A stretch of 64,000 nt of DNA from Microbacterium faecale (GTDB lineage: Bacteria > Actinomycetota > Actinomycetes > Actinomycetales > Microbacteriaceae), in assembly GCF_014640975.1 (NCBI RefSeq), contig NZ_BMHO01000001.1, forward strand, positions 506,166 through 570,165. The letters are read 5' to 3'. The position numbers and the translations under genes were made by a program. Below, piece by piece: positions 47,515 through 57,276 of this stretch. Position 1 is the first letter of the stretch; each line of letters opens with the position of its first letter. The notes below the pieces were generated by a model. The model made no database searches. It was not told the DNA's origin and was given only the letters and a program-made list of their open reading frames with translations.

Positions 47515-49641
47515 GTGGCGGAGAACGAGGAGCAGACCAGCGCCCTCGAGCAGTTCGGCATCAACCTCACCGAGCGCGCTCGAAACGGCAAGCTCGACCC
47601 GGTGATCGGGCGAGACGCCGAGATCCGACGCGTGAGTCAGGTACTCACCCGTCGCACGAAGAACAACCCCGTGCTCATTGGCGAGCCCGGCGTCGGCAAG
47701 ACCGCCGTGGCGGAGGGCCTGGCGCAGCGCATCGTCGCCGGCGACGTGGCGGAGTCGCTCAAGGGTCGTGAACTCATCACGCTCGACATCTCCGCACTCG
47801 TGGCCGGTGCGATGTACCGCGGCCAGTTCGAAGAGCGGCTGAAGAAGGTGCTGCAGGAGATCACCGAGTCTGAGGGGCGCGTGATCACCTTCATCGACGA
47901 GCTGCACGTCCTCATGGGTGCGGGCGGCGGCGAGGGATCCGTCGCGGCCGCGAACATGCTCAAGCCGATGCTCGCGCGCGGGGAGCTGCGCATGATCGGC
48001 GCCACGACCCTAAACGAGTATCGCGAGTTCATCGAGAAGGACGCGGCGCTTGAACGTCGTTTCCAGCAGGTGTACGTGGGCGAGCCGACGGTCGAGGACA
48101 CGATCGCGATCTTGCGCGGCTTGAAGCAGCGGTACGAGGCGCACCACAAGGTGGCGATCAGCGATGGCGCGATTGTCGCGGCGGCGTCGCTCTCGCATCG
48201 GTACATCCCGAGCCGGCAGTTGCCCGACAAGGCGATCGATCTCATTGACGAGGCCGCGAGCCGACTGCGTATGGAGATCGACTCCGCGCCTCTCGAGATC
48301 GATCAGCTGCGCCGCCATGTCGACCGTCTGAAGCTCGAGGAGCTCGCGCTCAAGAAGGAGAAGGATGAGGCGTCGAAGGAGCGCCTCGCCGCGCTGCGCG
48401 AGAACATCCAGGCGCAGCAGGCCGAGCTCGACGAATTGCAGGCGCGGTGGGAGAAGGAGCGTTCTTCCCTCAACCGCGTCGGCGACCTGAAGACGCGCCT
48501 CGACGATGCGCGCGTCGACGCGGAGCGTGCACAGCGTGAGGGCAACCTCGAGCGCGCCTCTCGCCTGCTCTACGGCGAGATCCCGGACCTCGAGCGTCAG
48601 CTCGTCGAGGCCGAGAAGGCCGAGCAGTCGGACGACCGGATGGTCGGCGACCAGGTCACCGACGAAGACATCGCGGGCGTCATCGCCGCGTGGACGGGGA
48701 TCCCGGTTGGCCGTCTGATGCAGGGTGAGAGCGAGAAGCTGCTGCACCTGGAGGCCGAGCTGGGGCGTCGCCTCGTCGGCCAGCGCGACGCGGTCGTCGC
48801 CGTGTCGGACGCCGTGCGCCGCTCGCGTGCCGGGCTGAGCGACCCGAACCGGCCCACCGGATCCTTCCTGTTCCTCGGGCCGACAGGCGTCGGCAAGACC
48901 GAGCTCGCGAAGGCCCTCGCGGAGTTCCTGTTCGACGATGAGCACGCGATGGTGCGCATCGACATGTCGGAGTACGGCGAGAAGCACTCGGTCTCGCGCC
49001 TCGTCGGCGCCCCTCCGGGCTACGTCGGCTACGACCAGGGCGGCCAGCTCACCGAGGCGGTGCGCCGCCGGCCCTACAGCGTCGTGCTGATGGACGAGGT
49101 CGAGAAGGCGCACCCCGAGGTCTTCGACGTCCTTCTGCAGGTGATGGACGACGGCCGGCTCACGGACGGCCAGGGCCGGACGGTCGACTTCAAGAACGTG
49201 CTCCTCATCCTGACGAGCAACATCGGATCCCCGGTGCTCGTCGACCCCACGATCGCGCCCGACGTGAAGAAGGCGCGAGTAACAGATCTCGTGAACGCCT
49301 CGTTCAAGCCGGAGTTCATCAACCGCCTCGACGACATCGTGATCTTCGACGCGCTCGGCCAGGACGACCTCGCACAGATCGTGGAGCTGCAGGTCGACCT
49401 GCTGCAGCAGCGCCTCGCGGATCGCCGCCTGACGCTGGCCGTCACTCCGGACGCGCGAGCGTGGCTCGCGGATCGCGGGTACGACCCCTCGTTCGGCGCG
49501 CGGCCGCTGCGCCGCCTCATCCAGAAGGAGATCCAGGATCTGCTGGCCCGCGGGATCCTCGCCGGCACGATTCACGACGGAGACACCGTGAAGGTGGATG
49601 TCGCCGCCGACGGCTCGGCGCTCGCCCTCACGGGCGCCTGA
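47515..49641 (+). CDS. clpB: ClpB-type disaggregase lacking the N-terminal Clp-N domain
   Basis: Hexameric AAA+ chaperone that rescues aggregated proteins with DnaK. The 708-residue product starts right at the first AAA+ module (Walker A GEPGVGKT, 56-63), has a long coiled-coil middle domain (about 270-395, rich in Glu/Lys/Arg/Gln), a second AAA+ module (GPTGVGKT, about 456-463) and the D2-small domain. Usual ClpB is about 860 residues; the missing part is the N-domain. No ClpP-docking IGF/L loop is seen, so it is not ClpC or ClpA. GTG 47515 has a TAGGAGG box; heat control is by the HAIR element 22 bp upstream of the start. Confidence 0.92.
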   Translation: MAENEEQTSALEQFGINLTERARNGKLDPVIGRDAEIRRVSQVLTRRTKNNPVLIGEPGVGKTAVAEGLAQRIVAGDVAESLKGRELITLDISALVAGAMYRGQFEERLKKVLQEITESEGRVITFIDELHVLMGAGGGEGSVAAANMLKPMLARGELRMIGATTLNEYREFIEKDAALERRFQQVYVGEPTVEDTIAILRGLKQRYEAHHKVAISDGAIVAAASLSHRYIPSRQLPDKAIDLIDEAASRLRMEIDSAPLEIDQLRRHVDRLKLEELALKKEKDEASKERLAALRENIQAQQAELDELQARWEKERSSLNRVGDLKTRLDDARVDAERAQREGNLERASRLLYGEIPDLERQLVEAEKAEQSDDRMVGDQVTDEDIAGVIAAWTGIPVGRLMQGESEKLLHLEAELGRRLVGQRDAVVAVSDAVRRSRAGLSDPNRPTGSFLFLGPTGVGKTELAKALAEFLFDDEHAMVRIDMSEYGEKHSVSRLVGAPPGYVGYDQGGQLTEAVRRRPYSVVLMDEVEKAHPEVFDVLLQVMDDGRLTDGQGRTVDFKNVLLILTSNIGSPVLVDPTIAPDVKKARVTDLVNASFKPEFINRLDDIVIFDALGQDDLAQIVELQVDLLQQRLADRRLTLAVTPDARAWLADRGYDPSFGARPLRRLIQKEIQDLLARGILAGTIHDGDTVKVDVAADGSALALTGA

Positions 49642-49652
49642 GCCGCGCGGCG

Positions 49653-50414
49653 TCAGATCGCGGTGTAGCCGCCGTCGATGCCGAGCACCTGCCCGGTGAC
49701 GTACGCGGAGGCCTCGGATCCGAGGAACAGCGCGAGACCGTGCAGGTCGGCGGGGTCACCCATTCGGCCGAGGGGGATACGAGAGGTCCAGTCCCGCGCG
49801 AGCTCGGGATTCTCATCGGTGAACTGGCGCGTCATGTCGGAGAGGAAGTACCCGGGAGCGATCGCGTTCACCCGGATCCCGGAGTCTGCCCACTCGACCG
49901 CCAGCGACTTCGCGAGATGCGACACGGCCGCCTTCGAGGTGTTGTAGGCCGACTGTCGCTGCGGGACGTTGACGATCGACCCCGACATCGAGGAGATGAA
50001 CACGGCGCTCCCGCTCGCTCCCGTGGAGAGGAGGCCGCGGGCGAAGGCCTGCGCGGCGAAGAACGTGCCGTCGACGTTCACCGCCATCACGCGGCGCCAC
50101 TCGTCGGGCGAGACCTCGAGCGCGTCTTTCAACTGCGTGATGCCCGCGGCGGTCACGAGAATCCGCGGCACGCCCAGGCGCTCACGCACGAGCGCGAACG
50201 CACTCTCGAGGTCGGCGGGGTCGGTGACGTCCGCGTCGACGCCGATCGCGTCGACGCCATGCTCGTCTCCGAGCGCGCGCGCCACCTCGCTGGCGCCCTC
50301 CTGGACGTCGAGCAGCGCGACCGACGCACCCTGCGCCGCGAAGGCCGACGCGATCGAGTGCCCGAGCCCGCGCCCGCCACCCGTCACGACGACCGGGCCG
50401 AGTGTCTGATCCAT
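49653..50414 (-). CDS. SDR-family NAD(P)-dependent oxidoreductase (polyol operon, last gene)
   Basis: Short-chain dehydrogenase, 253 residues, of classical type: cofactor loop TGGGRGLG (11-18), TAAG in place of NNAG (88-91), catalytic Ser142, Tyr157 and Lys161 (SAYNTSK) and the C-terminal GQVLGIDGGYTAI. Asp36 after the second strand (LLDV) favours NAD over NADP. ATG 50414 follows AGAGGAG. It is last of six genes encoding uptake and oxidation of a sugar alcohol (inferred). Confidence 0.88.
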   Translation of the reverse strand: MDQTLGPVVVTGGGRGLGHSIASAFAAQGASVALLDVQEGASEVARALGDEHGVDAIGVDADVTDPADLESAFALVRERLGVPRILVTAAGITQLKDALEVSPDEWRRVMAVNVDGTFFAAQAFARGLLSTGASGSAVFISSMSGSIVNVPQRQSAYNTSKAAVSHLAKSLAVEWADSGIRVNAIAPGYFLSDMTRQFTDENPELARDWTSRIPLGRMGDPADLHGLALFLGSEASAYVTGQVLGIDGGYTAI

Positions 50415-50484
50415 CTGATCTCCTCTCGTCGCGGCGCTTCCGCGCCGCACGATTCGCTCCCTGGCTGACTGTGGTCGATCGACC

Positions 50485-51249
50485 TCACACCGCGGTGTAG
50501 CCGCCGTCGACGACGAGCACCGATCCGGTCACGAAGGACGCCGCGTCGCTGGCCAGGAAGACGACGCTCGGCGCGATCTCCTCGGGCATCGCGAACCGCT
50601 GCTGCGGGGCATCGTCGATCCAGTATTTGCGGAACTCAGGGCGATCGACCGGGGCCATCTCGGTCTTGACGTAGCCGGGTGCCACGGCGTTGACGCGGAT
50701 ACCGTACGGGGCCCACTCGACCGCGAGCGATTTCGTCAGCTGGTGGACGGCGGCTTTGGAGGCGTTGTACGCCGGTTGCATCTGCGGGCGGTTCACGATG
50801 AGCCCGGACATGCTGCCGATGTTCACGATCGCGCCGCTGCCGTTTTCGCGCATGTGCGCGCCGAACGCCACCGTCGCCTTCCACAGCGCGCGGACGTTGA
50901 GATTCCACACGTCGTCCCACTCCTGGTCCGTGACCGCGAACGCCTCGTTGTGGTAGCAGGTGCCGGCGTTGTTGACGAGGGCGTCGACGCGCCCGCCGAG
51001 CCCCTCCACCGCCTCGCTCGTCATGCGCTCGACCTGAGCGTCGTCGGTGATGTCGGCCGTGATCGTGACGAACGTGTGGCCAGCCTCCGCGGCCTCTGCT
51101 GCCACGGACGCATTGCGTTCGGCACTCCGGCCGACGATCGCGACGCGCGCTCCCGCCTCGGCGAGGCCGAACGCGAACGCCTTGCCGAGTCCCTGATTGC
51201 CGCCGGTGACGACAGCGGACCGGCCCTCCAGGCTGAAGACCGAGGTCAT
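50485..51249 (-). CDS. SDR-family NAD(P)-dependent oxidoreductase
   Basis: Classical SDR of 254 residues: TGGNQGLG (15-22), NNAG (93-96), Ser146, Tyr161 and Lys165 (YNASK), and the terminal GSVLVVDGGYTAV. Arg41 after strand 2 (IVGRSAER) suggests NADP(H) acceptance, unlike the neighbouring SDR. It overlaps the zinc dehydrogenase gene by 4 bp. With the other SDR it could act in successive oxidation/reduction of a polyol or keto-sugar. Confidence 0.88.
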   Translation of the reverse strand: MTSVFSLEGRSAVVTGGNQGLGKAFAFGLAEAGARVAIVGRSAERNASVAAEAAEAGHTFVTITADITDDAQVERMTSEAVEGLGGRVDALVNNAGTCYHNEAFAVTDQEWDDVWNLNVRALWKATVAFGAHMRENGSGAIVNIGSMSGLIVNRPQMQPAYNASKAAVHQLTKSLAVEWAPYGIRVNAVAPGYVKTEMAPVDRPEFRKYWIDDAPQQRFAMPEEIAPSVVFLASDAASFVTGSVLVVDGGYTAV

Positions 51250-52298
51250 GGCGTGTCCTTCGTGGAGGTGGGGTAGACGATGGATTTCAGGCCGGTGGGA
51301 TCTTGGTCGCTATCGAGTGCCTCGGCCACGTGATCGAGATCGAACTTTCCGGTCACGAGCGCGTCGAGATCCACCTGTCCCGTGGTGACGAGGTGGATGC
51401 CCGCGGGCCACGTGTCGGTGTATCGGAAGACACCGGTCACCGAGATCTCGAGGTTCTGGATGTGCTCGACAGGAAGCGGCATCTCAGCGTTCCCGAGCCC
51501 GACCAGCACGGCGTGCCCGGCGGGTCGCACCGCCTTGATGCCGTCGAACACGGCCCGCGGCGCGCCGCTGGCGTCGATGAACGCGTCGACGTCGAAGCCC
51601 GCCGTAGCGACGTCGACCTCACGCGGATCGAGCGACTGCGTGGCGCCGAACTCCAGTGCGCGCTCACGACGTTCGGCGACGAGGTCTGTCACGATCACCT
51701 CGGCAGCGCCGAAGGCGCGCGCCGTCTGCGCGCAGATCACGCCGATCGGGCCCGCCCCGGCGATGAGGACGCGCGACCCCGGCACGACGTGCGCCTTGCG
51801 CATCGTCGTGATCGCGACCGACAGCGGCTCGAGAAGTGCCGCGGCCTCGTCCGACATCGAGTCGGGGACAGCGTGGGCGAACTCAGAATCGATCACGACG
51901 TACTCCGCGAACGCGCCGTCGATCGGTGGGGTCGCGTAGAACTCCATGCGCGGACACAGGTTGTATCGACCGGCGAGGCACTCGCGGCAGCGGCGGCACG
52001 GCTTCTGTGGCTCAACCGCGACGCGCTCGCCGACTCGGGCGGCGTCGACGTTCTCCCCCACGGCGGCGATGCGCCCCGACAGCTCGTGGCCGAGGACGAG
52101 CGGCTCGTCGAGGACGAAGTCTCCGATGCGGCCGTGCCGGTAATAGTGCACGTCCGAACCGCAGATGCCGACGGCGGCGACGCGCACGAGCACCTCGCCT
52201 GGTCCTGGCTGGGGGACCGCACGCTCTTCGACGGTGAGTTCGTTCTCGCGGAGCAGCACGCTGGCGCGCATGGTCGTGGCAGGCGACGGGGTGGTCAT
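51246..52298 (-). CDS. Zinc-dependent polyol (sorbitol/xylitol-type) dehydrogenase
   Basis: Medium-chain dehydrogenase of the sorbitol dehydrogenase group, 350 residues. Catalytic zinc ligands are Cys46 and His71-Glu72 (GHELSG); the structural zinc cysteines are 101, 104, 107 and 115; the NAD Rossmann motif is GAGPIG (181-186). The GICGSDVHYYRHGRIGDFV signature is typical of xylitol/sorbitol dehydrogenases. It follows the binding-protein gene across an 81-bp gap containing a strong hairpin and overlaps the next SDR by 4 bp. Confidence 0.9.
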   Translation of the reverse strand: MTTPSPATTMRASVLLRENELTVEERAVPQPGPGEVLVRVAAVGICGSDVHYYRHGRIGDFVLDEPLVLGHELSGRIAAVGENVDAARVGERVAVEPQKPCRRCRECLAGRYNLCPRMEFYATPPIDGAFAEYVVIDSEFAHAVPDSMSDEAAALLEPLSVAITTMRKAHVVPGSRVLIAGAGPIGVICAQTARAFGAAEVIVTDLVAERRERALEFGATQSLDPREVDVATAGFDVDAFIDASGAPRAVFDGIKAVRPAGHAVLVGLGNAEMPLPVEHIQNLEISVTGVFRYTDTWPAGIHLVTTGQVDLDALVTGKFDLDHVAEALDSDQDPTGLKSIVYPTSTKDTP

Positions 52299-52330
52299 GG
52301 CGAAATCCTCTCGGTGGATACGGCGGTAAA

Positions 52331-52370
52331 TCCGGGCTCGCGAGGCGCGTCGGCGCCCCGTGAGCCCGGA
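52331..52370 (-). terminator. Hairpin between binding-protein and dehydrogenase genes
   Basis: TCCGGGCTC (52331-52339) pairs with GAGCCCGGA (52362-52370), with an inner GGCGC/GCGCC helix and GTCG loop. It follows the binding-protein stop by 10 bp on the minus strand and may partly terminate or protect the upstream mRNA. Confidence 0.6.
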
Positions 52371-52379
52371 CGAGGCGGA

Positions 52380-53438
52380 CTATTCGCCCTGGCCCGTCAG
52401 GCCCTCGAACGCGATGTCACCGGACTCGAGGTTGCTGTTGATGAGGTCAGACAGCCCGTCGAGGAACGTCTCGCGGTCGGTGACCACGTGCTCCATCGCC
52501 TCGGGGACGTTCTCCTGCGTGATCTCGGGCATCAGATAGACGGGGTTGAGATCGACGTCCTCGCCACGCACGATCTTGGCGGCGACGGCGACACCGGTCG
52601 CCAGCTGCACGGTGCCGTTCTGCAATGAGGTGCCGATGAAGTCGCCGCTCTCGACGGCGCGCAGTCCGTCCTCGATGCCGTCGATGCCGACGATCGGCAC
52701 ATCGCCCATGTTCGCCTCGCGCAGTGCCTGCAGCGCGCCGAGGCCCATGTCGTCGTTCTGCGAGATCACGCCGTCGATGTCGTCGCCGAAGGCCGAGATC
52801 CAGTTCTTCATCTTGTTGACGGCCTCATCGCGGCTCCAGTTCGCGGTGTCCTTCGCGAGCACCTCGACGTCGGGGTGCTCCTCGAGCACCTGGTCGATCC
52901 CGGCACCGCGGTTGATCTCTCCGGAGCCGCCCAGTGGGCCCTGGAGGATGACCACGTTGCCCTCTCCCCCGAGCTCCTCCATCATCATCTCGGCCTCTTG
53001 CGCGCCCGCGGCGACATCGTCGGGCTGCACCGAGCCCGCGACCTCGTCGTTGTTGAGCGTCGCGTTGACATCGAGCAGCGGGATGTCGGCCGCGGCGGCC
53101 GCGCTCACCTGCGGCTCCAGCGTCTCCGCCTGCACCGGCACGACGATGATCGCGTCGACAGCGGCGTTGATGTACTGGTCGACCTGGTCGGCCTGGGCGC
53201 TGACGTCCATGCCGGCGGAGTTCCACAGGATCTCGATGTCGTTGTCCGCGGCGTAGCGGTCGATCCCCTCCTTGCCCTCCGTGATGAAGGACGACATGTC
53301 GTACACGCTCACGCCGATGGTGATGGTGTCGTCGTCGCCCGCGTTCGGATCCCCGGCGCCGCAGGCGACGAGGGCCATGGCGGCGACGGCGGCGGTGCTC
53401 GCGCCCGCGACGCCGCGGGCTTTCGAACTGAGTGTCAT
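52380..53438 (-). CDS. RbsB-type sugar/polyol ABC transporter substrate-binding lipoprotein
   Basis: Extracytoplasmic binding protein of the periplasmic LacI-like (PF13407) group, 352 residues. Signal peptide and lipobox LVAC place the lipid-anchored Cys at 26. The sugar-binding fold shows [20 protein letters not shown] and the later [25 protein letters not shown] 53438 follows a GGAGG box. It is transcribed after the ATPase and permease genes and belongs to their importer (CUT2 type). Confidence 0.92.
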   Translation of the reverse strand: MTLSSKARGVAGASTAAVAAMALVACGAGDPNAGDDDTITIGVSVYDMSSFITEGKEGIDRYAADNDIEILWNSAGMDVSAQADQVDQYINAAVDAIIVVPVQAETLEPQVSAAAAADIPLLDVNATLNNDEVAGSVQPDDVAAGAQEAEMMMEELGGEGNVVILQGPLGGSGEINRGAGIDQVLEEHPDVEVLAKDTANWSRDEAVNKMKNWISAFGDDIDGVISQNDDMGLGALQALREANMGDVPIVGIDGIEDGLRAVESGDFIGTSLQNGTVQLATGVAVAAKIVRGEDVDLNPVYLMPEITQENVPEAMEHVVTDRETFLDGLSDLINSNLESGDIAFEGLTGQGE

Positions 53439-53510
53439 GAGATTCCTCCGTAGCAATCTATGCAGGGGTGTGCGACGGTCGTCGCGTGTCGGAAATGGTG
53501 TCTGGTGGGA

Positions 53511-54497
53511 TCATGTGCGCCTCTTCGTCGCCCACACGTCGACGGAGACTGCCGCGACGATGAGCACACCCTTGATCACGTCCTGCCAGTAGGCGGGGAC
53601 CGTCAGGATGTCGAGACCGTTGTTGAGGGTCTGAATCAGGAGCAGGCCGAGCGCCGTGCCCCAGACTGTGCCGCGCCCGCCGAGCAGACTCGCGCCGCCG
53701 ATGACGACGGCCGCGATGGCGTCGAGCTCGTACCCGACGCCCAATGAGGGCGAGCCCGTGATGACGCGCGAGGCGAGCATCACGCCCGACAGTCCGGCGA
53801 GCGCGCCGCTGATGGCGTAGACGCTGAAGAGGACGCGGCCGGTCTTCACGCCGGCGATGCGGGCGGCCAGCTCGTTGCCGCCGACCGCGTAGATGCGCAT
53901 CCCGAACGCGGTGCGACGCATGATGATGCCGAGTCCGAGGATCCCGACGATCATGAGAATGACCGGGATGGTGAGGCCGAAGAATTCGGTGTTGGCGAGA
54001 TTGCCGAACCCCGACGGGAGCCCGTTGATCGGTGCGCCGCTGCCGACGACATACGCCAGACCGGAGGCGAGCGTCAGCATTCCCAGCGTCGCGATGAATG
54101 GGGGCACTTTCATCACCGAGACGACGAAGCCGTTGACGCTTCCGGCGGCGGCTCCCACCACCACCGCGGCGATCAGCGCGAGCCAGATCTGCTCGGGATT
54201 GGTCTTCGCCACGAGCGCACCCACCATGGAGCTGAGTGCGATCACGCTGCCCACCGACAGATCGATACCGCCGGTGAGGATGACGAGTGTCTGGCCCAGG
54301 GCGATCAGGGCGAACGGCGCAGCGGCGACGAGAATCGTGACGACGTTGTCGACCGTTCCGAAGCGGGCGCTGCGGTAGGCGAAGAACGCGATCACGAGGA
54401 GAAGTACGATGACCATCGCATAGCGGATCGCAAGACTCTGAAACCACGCAGTGCTGAATCGACGGCGGCTCGTGTCCACAACTGTTTCGGTGCTCAT
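53511..54497 (-). CDS. CUT2-type sugar ABC transporter permease
   Basis: RbsC-like membrane permease, 328 residues, with about eight to ten hydrophobic segments and the family signatures GGIDLSVGSVIALSSMVGA and TAFGMRIYAVGGNELAARIAGV (in two parts), and GGASLLGGRGTV near the C-terminus. ATG 54497 overlaps the ATPase stop by 4 bp; the frame continues upstream only within the ATPase gene. Confidence 0.92.
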   Translation of the reverse strand: MSTETVVDTSRRRFSTAWFQSLAIRYAMVIVLLLVIAFFAYRSARFGTVDNVVTILVAAAPFALIALGQTLVILTGGIDLSVGSVIALSSMVGALVAKTNPEQIWLALIAAVVVGAAAGSVNGFVVSVMKVPPFIATLGMLTLASGLAYVVGSGAPINGLPSGFGNLANTEFFGLTIPVILMIVGILGLGIIMRRTAFGMRIYAVGGNELAARIAGVKTGRVLFSVYAISGALAGLSGVMLASRVITGSPSLGVGYELDAIAAVVIGGASLLGGRGTVWGTALGLLLIQTLNNGLDILTVPAYWQDVIKGVLIVAAVSVDVWATKRRT

Positions 54498-56089
54498 CGC
54501 TCCGTGTCCTTCCCGAGGTCCTGGGCGGTGGGTATGGGGTTCCCGCTGGTGGTGAGGCCGCTTGACAGCCGGAAGATGCGATCCTGCACGTCGTCGGCGT
54601 GCAGCTCCTCGCGGGGGAGTTCGCCGACGATCTCGCCGCCGCGCATCACGAGCGCGCGGTGCGAGAGGCTCAGGATCTCGGGCATATCGCTGGACGCCAT
54701 CAGCACCGCCATGCCGCGCTGTGCGAGGTCGACGATGATGCGGTAGATCTCGCTGCGGGCGCCGACATCGACGCCGCGCGTGGGCTCGTCGAGCAGGAGG
54801 ACGTCGACGTCGCCGACGAGCCAGCGCGCGAAGACGACCTTCTGCTGATTCCCTCCGGAGAGGGTCTCCATCTGCTGCCCCAGGCCGCGGCTCTTCAGCC
54901 GGACGGAGCCCGTCGCGGTGCTCACGGCTTCTCGGCGCGCGCGCTGGCGCAGCCACCCGGCGATCGTGAACGATGACAGCCGAGGCAGGCTGCCGTTGTC
55001 GAGGATGTCCATGGTGAGCACCCCGCCCGTGCCCTTGCGGTCTTCTGGCACGAGCGCGACGTTCGCGGCGATGGATGCGGCCGGCTGATTGCGGATGATC
55101 GACTTCCCGGCCACGCGGATCTCTCCGCGATGAGTGCGGCGATTGCCGAAGATCCCCTCGATGAGTTCGGTGCGACCGGCGCCCACGAGTCCGGCGAGAC
55201 CGACGATCTCGCCCCGGCGGACGGTGAGGTCGATCGGTTCCGGAGCGCCGTCGACCTCGAGGCCGCGCACGTCGAGGACGACCTCGTCGCTGCGCGGCGG
55301 GAGGTCGGGGAACAGATCCTCGAGCTCGCGGCCGATCATGGCCGTGACGATCTCGTCATCGCTGATGTCGCCCATGGCCGAGTCGGCGACGAGCCGGCCG
55401 TCGCGCATCACGACGACCTGATCGGCCAACTCGCGCATCTCCTCCATCTTGTGCGTCGTGAACAGCAGAGCGACGCCGGAGTCCCGCAGGGTCCGCATCA
55501 CGTGGACGAGCCGCGAGACCTCGCGCGCGGCAATGGCGCTGGTGGGCTCGTCGAGCAGGATCGCGTGGGCGCCGGTGTTCGTCGCCTTGATGATCTCGAT
55601 GATCTGTCGGACGCCGACCGGGAGCGTCGCCATGACGGTGGTCGGGTCGAGATCGAGCCCGAACTCTGCGAGATTCTCCCGCGAGCGAGCGATCATGTCG
55701 CGCCGTCGCAGGCCGAGCGGTCCGCGGAGCTCACGCCCGATGAAGATGTTCTCGTAGACGGTCATCTCCGGCAGCGAGGCGAGCTCCTGCGGCACGATCG
55801 CGACGCCGGCGCGCGTCGCCGCCTGGGGGTTTCCCGTCGGCAGCTCTGCGCCGCGCACGAGGACCTCCCCCTCGTCACCGCGGAGCTGGCCGGACGCGAT
55901 CTTCATCAGTGTGGACTTGCCCGCGCCGTTCTCCCCGGCCAGGGCGGTGATGCTTCCGGGGCGGAGGCTCAGGGAGACGCCGCGCAGCACAGGAATGCCG
56001 CCGAAGGCCTTGTGGACGTTGCGTGCCTCGAGCGCGACCGGGTGGTCGCCTGCACGAGCCGAGACCGCCGTGGTCTGCGGATCCGTCAT
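54494..56089 (-). CDS. RbsA-type sugar ABC transporter ATP-binding protein (two ABC domains)
   Basis: Double ATPase, 531 residues. The first domain has Walker A GENGAGKST (52-60), Q-loop VPQE and Walker B ILLDEPTSAI; its signature region reads LPVGVRQIIEI where the family normally has LSxGxQQ. The second has the usual degenerate Walker A GLVGAGRTE, an intact LSGGNQQKV signature and LLLDEPTRGVD. It is first in the operon, downstream of the operators at 56169-56201, and overlaps the permease by 4 bp. The altered first signature may reduce hydrolysis at one site. Confidence 0.92.
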   Translation of the reverse strand: MTDPQTTAVSARAGDHPVALEARNVHKAFGGIPVLRGVSLSLRPGSITALAGENGAGKSTLMKIASGQLRGDEGEVLVRGAELPTGNPQAATRAGVAIVPQELASLPEMTVYENIFIGRELRGPLGLRRRDMIARSRENLAEFGLDLDPTTVMATLPVGVRQIIEIIKATNTGAHAILLDEPTSAIAAREVSRLVHVMRTLRDSGVALLFTTHKMEEMRELADQVVVMRDGRLVADSAMGDISDDEIVTAMIGRELEDLFPDLPPRSDEVVLDVRGLEVDGAPEPIDLTVRRGEIVGLAGLVGAGRTELIEGIFGNRRTHRGEIRVAGKSIIRNQPAASIAANVALVPEDRKGTGGVLTMDILDNGSLPRLSSFTIAGWLRQRARREAVSTATGSVRLKSRGLGQQMETLSGGNQQKVVFARWLVGDVDVLLLDEPTRGVDVGARSEIYRIIVDLAQRGMAVLMASSDMPEILSLSHRALVMRGGEIVGELPREELHADDVQDRIFRLSSGLTTSGNPIPTAQDLGKDTER

Positions 56090-56168
56090 GCCGAAGTCCT
56101 TTCTGCGACAGTCGCGTCATCGCACCGTGCGGAGATTCGCACCGCCGTCGAAGACTGTACCGCATGAC

Positions 56169-56201
56169 GCCCATATGCGCAGAGGGGCCGCTCATATGAG
56201 C
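56169..56201. promoter_or_regulatory. Two SorC-type operator-like palindromes
   Basis: GCCCATATGCGC (56169-56180) and the perfect palindrome GCTCATATGAGC (56190-56201), 21 bp apart centre to centre (two helical turns), lie between the divergent polyol operon and the SorC-type gene. They match the motif upstream of the other SorC gene near position 1000. Confidence 0.6.
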
Positions 56202-56281
56202 ACACAGGAAGACCGTGTTCGGTGCGAGGGTAGAGTCTGCACGAAGGTCGCGGGACCGCGCGAGAAGCGAGAAGGGAAGCC

Positions 56282-57211
56282 ATGGGACCCGATGAGCTGA
56301 TTCGCGTCGCGTACGTCGCGCAGCGCCATTACCGCGACGGGCACAGCCGCATCGAGATCGCGGCGGAACTCGGTTTGTCTCGCTTCAAGGTGGCGCGCAT
56401 GCTCGACAAGGCCCGCGACCTGGGCATCGTGCGAATCGAGATCGCCGCTCCCGACACAATCGATCCGGAACTGTCGATCGGGCTGCAGAATCGGTTCGGG
56501 CTGACGCACGCGGTGGCGGTGACGACCGCCGGCGAGGCGCCGAAGACGATCCAGCAGGCGCTGGGCAAGGCGGCGGCGGGCCTGCTTCGCGAGATCGTCA
56601 CGGAGGAAGACCTGCTCGGGTTCACCGCGGGTCGCACCCTCGGCGCCGCAGTCAATCACCTTGAGGAGCTGCCGTCCTGCGACGTCGTCGCGCTCGGCGG
56701 CGTCGCCGGCCCTGTCCGGGAGCACGGTGTGGAGATCATCCGCCGCGTCGCACGGGCGAGCGGCGGGGAGAGCTACCCGATCTTCGCACCGATGCTCGTC
56801 CAGGATGAGCAGACCGCCCACGCCCTGCGAAACGACCGCATCATCGTGGACGCGTATGCGAAGTTCGATGCGATCTCGAAGGGCGTCGTCGCGATCGGCA
56901 GTTGGGATCCGGCCGACTCCCAGCTCTACGACGCCGCGGCCGAGCAGGGCGTCGCCGACGATCTCGTCGCCGCTGGCGTGGTGGGCGAGGTGTGCGCGAC
57001 GCTGTTCGATCGCGACGGCCACATCATCGACGCAATCGATCATCGCTCGATATCGATCACGGCCGACCAGTTGCGCGCGGTCCCGGAGGTGATCGCCGTC
57101 GCGGGCGGACCGACGAAGACGGACGCGGTGCGCGCGGCTCTGCGCACCGGCCTCATCGATTCGCTGGTGACGGACGCCGCGCTGGCGGAGCGGCTTCTCG
57201 CCACCCCCTGA
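56282..57211 (+). CDS. SorC-family sugar-binding transcriptional regulator (second copy)
   Basis: A 309-residue regulator, the same length as the one at 1083. N-terminal HTH: RIEIAAELGLSRFKVARMLDKARDLG (about 23-48); SorC effector domain about 60-305 with the phosphosugar loop LLGFTAGRTLGAAV and GVAGPV. It is divergent from the ABC/dehydrogenase operon and most likely controls it. The start ATG follows GAAGGGAAG. The two paralogues share an almost identical recognition helix (GLSRF-K/Q-VARMLD), which fits the shared operator motif. Confidence 0.9.
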   Translation: MGPDELIRVAYVAQRHYRDGHSRIEIAAELGLSRFKVARMLDKARDLGIVRIEIAAPDTIDPELSIGLQNRFGLTHAVAVTTAGEAPKTIQQALGKAAAGLLREIVTEEDLLGFTAGRTLGAAVNHLEELPSCDVVALGGVAGPVREHGVEIIRRVARASGGESYPIFAPMLVQDEQTAHALRNDRIIVDAYAKFDAISKGVVAIGSWDPADSQLYDAAAEQGVADDLVAAGVVGEVCATLFDRDGHIIDAIDHRSISITADQLRAVPEVIAVAGGPTKTDAVRAALRTGLIDSLVTDAALAERLLATP

Positions 57212-57276
57212 ATTGCTCCACACAGGCCTCCGACGAGCCCACTGCGTGCCGCAATGAGCTCGCCGGAGGGGGGTGG

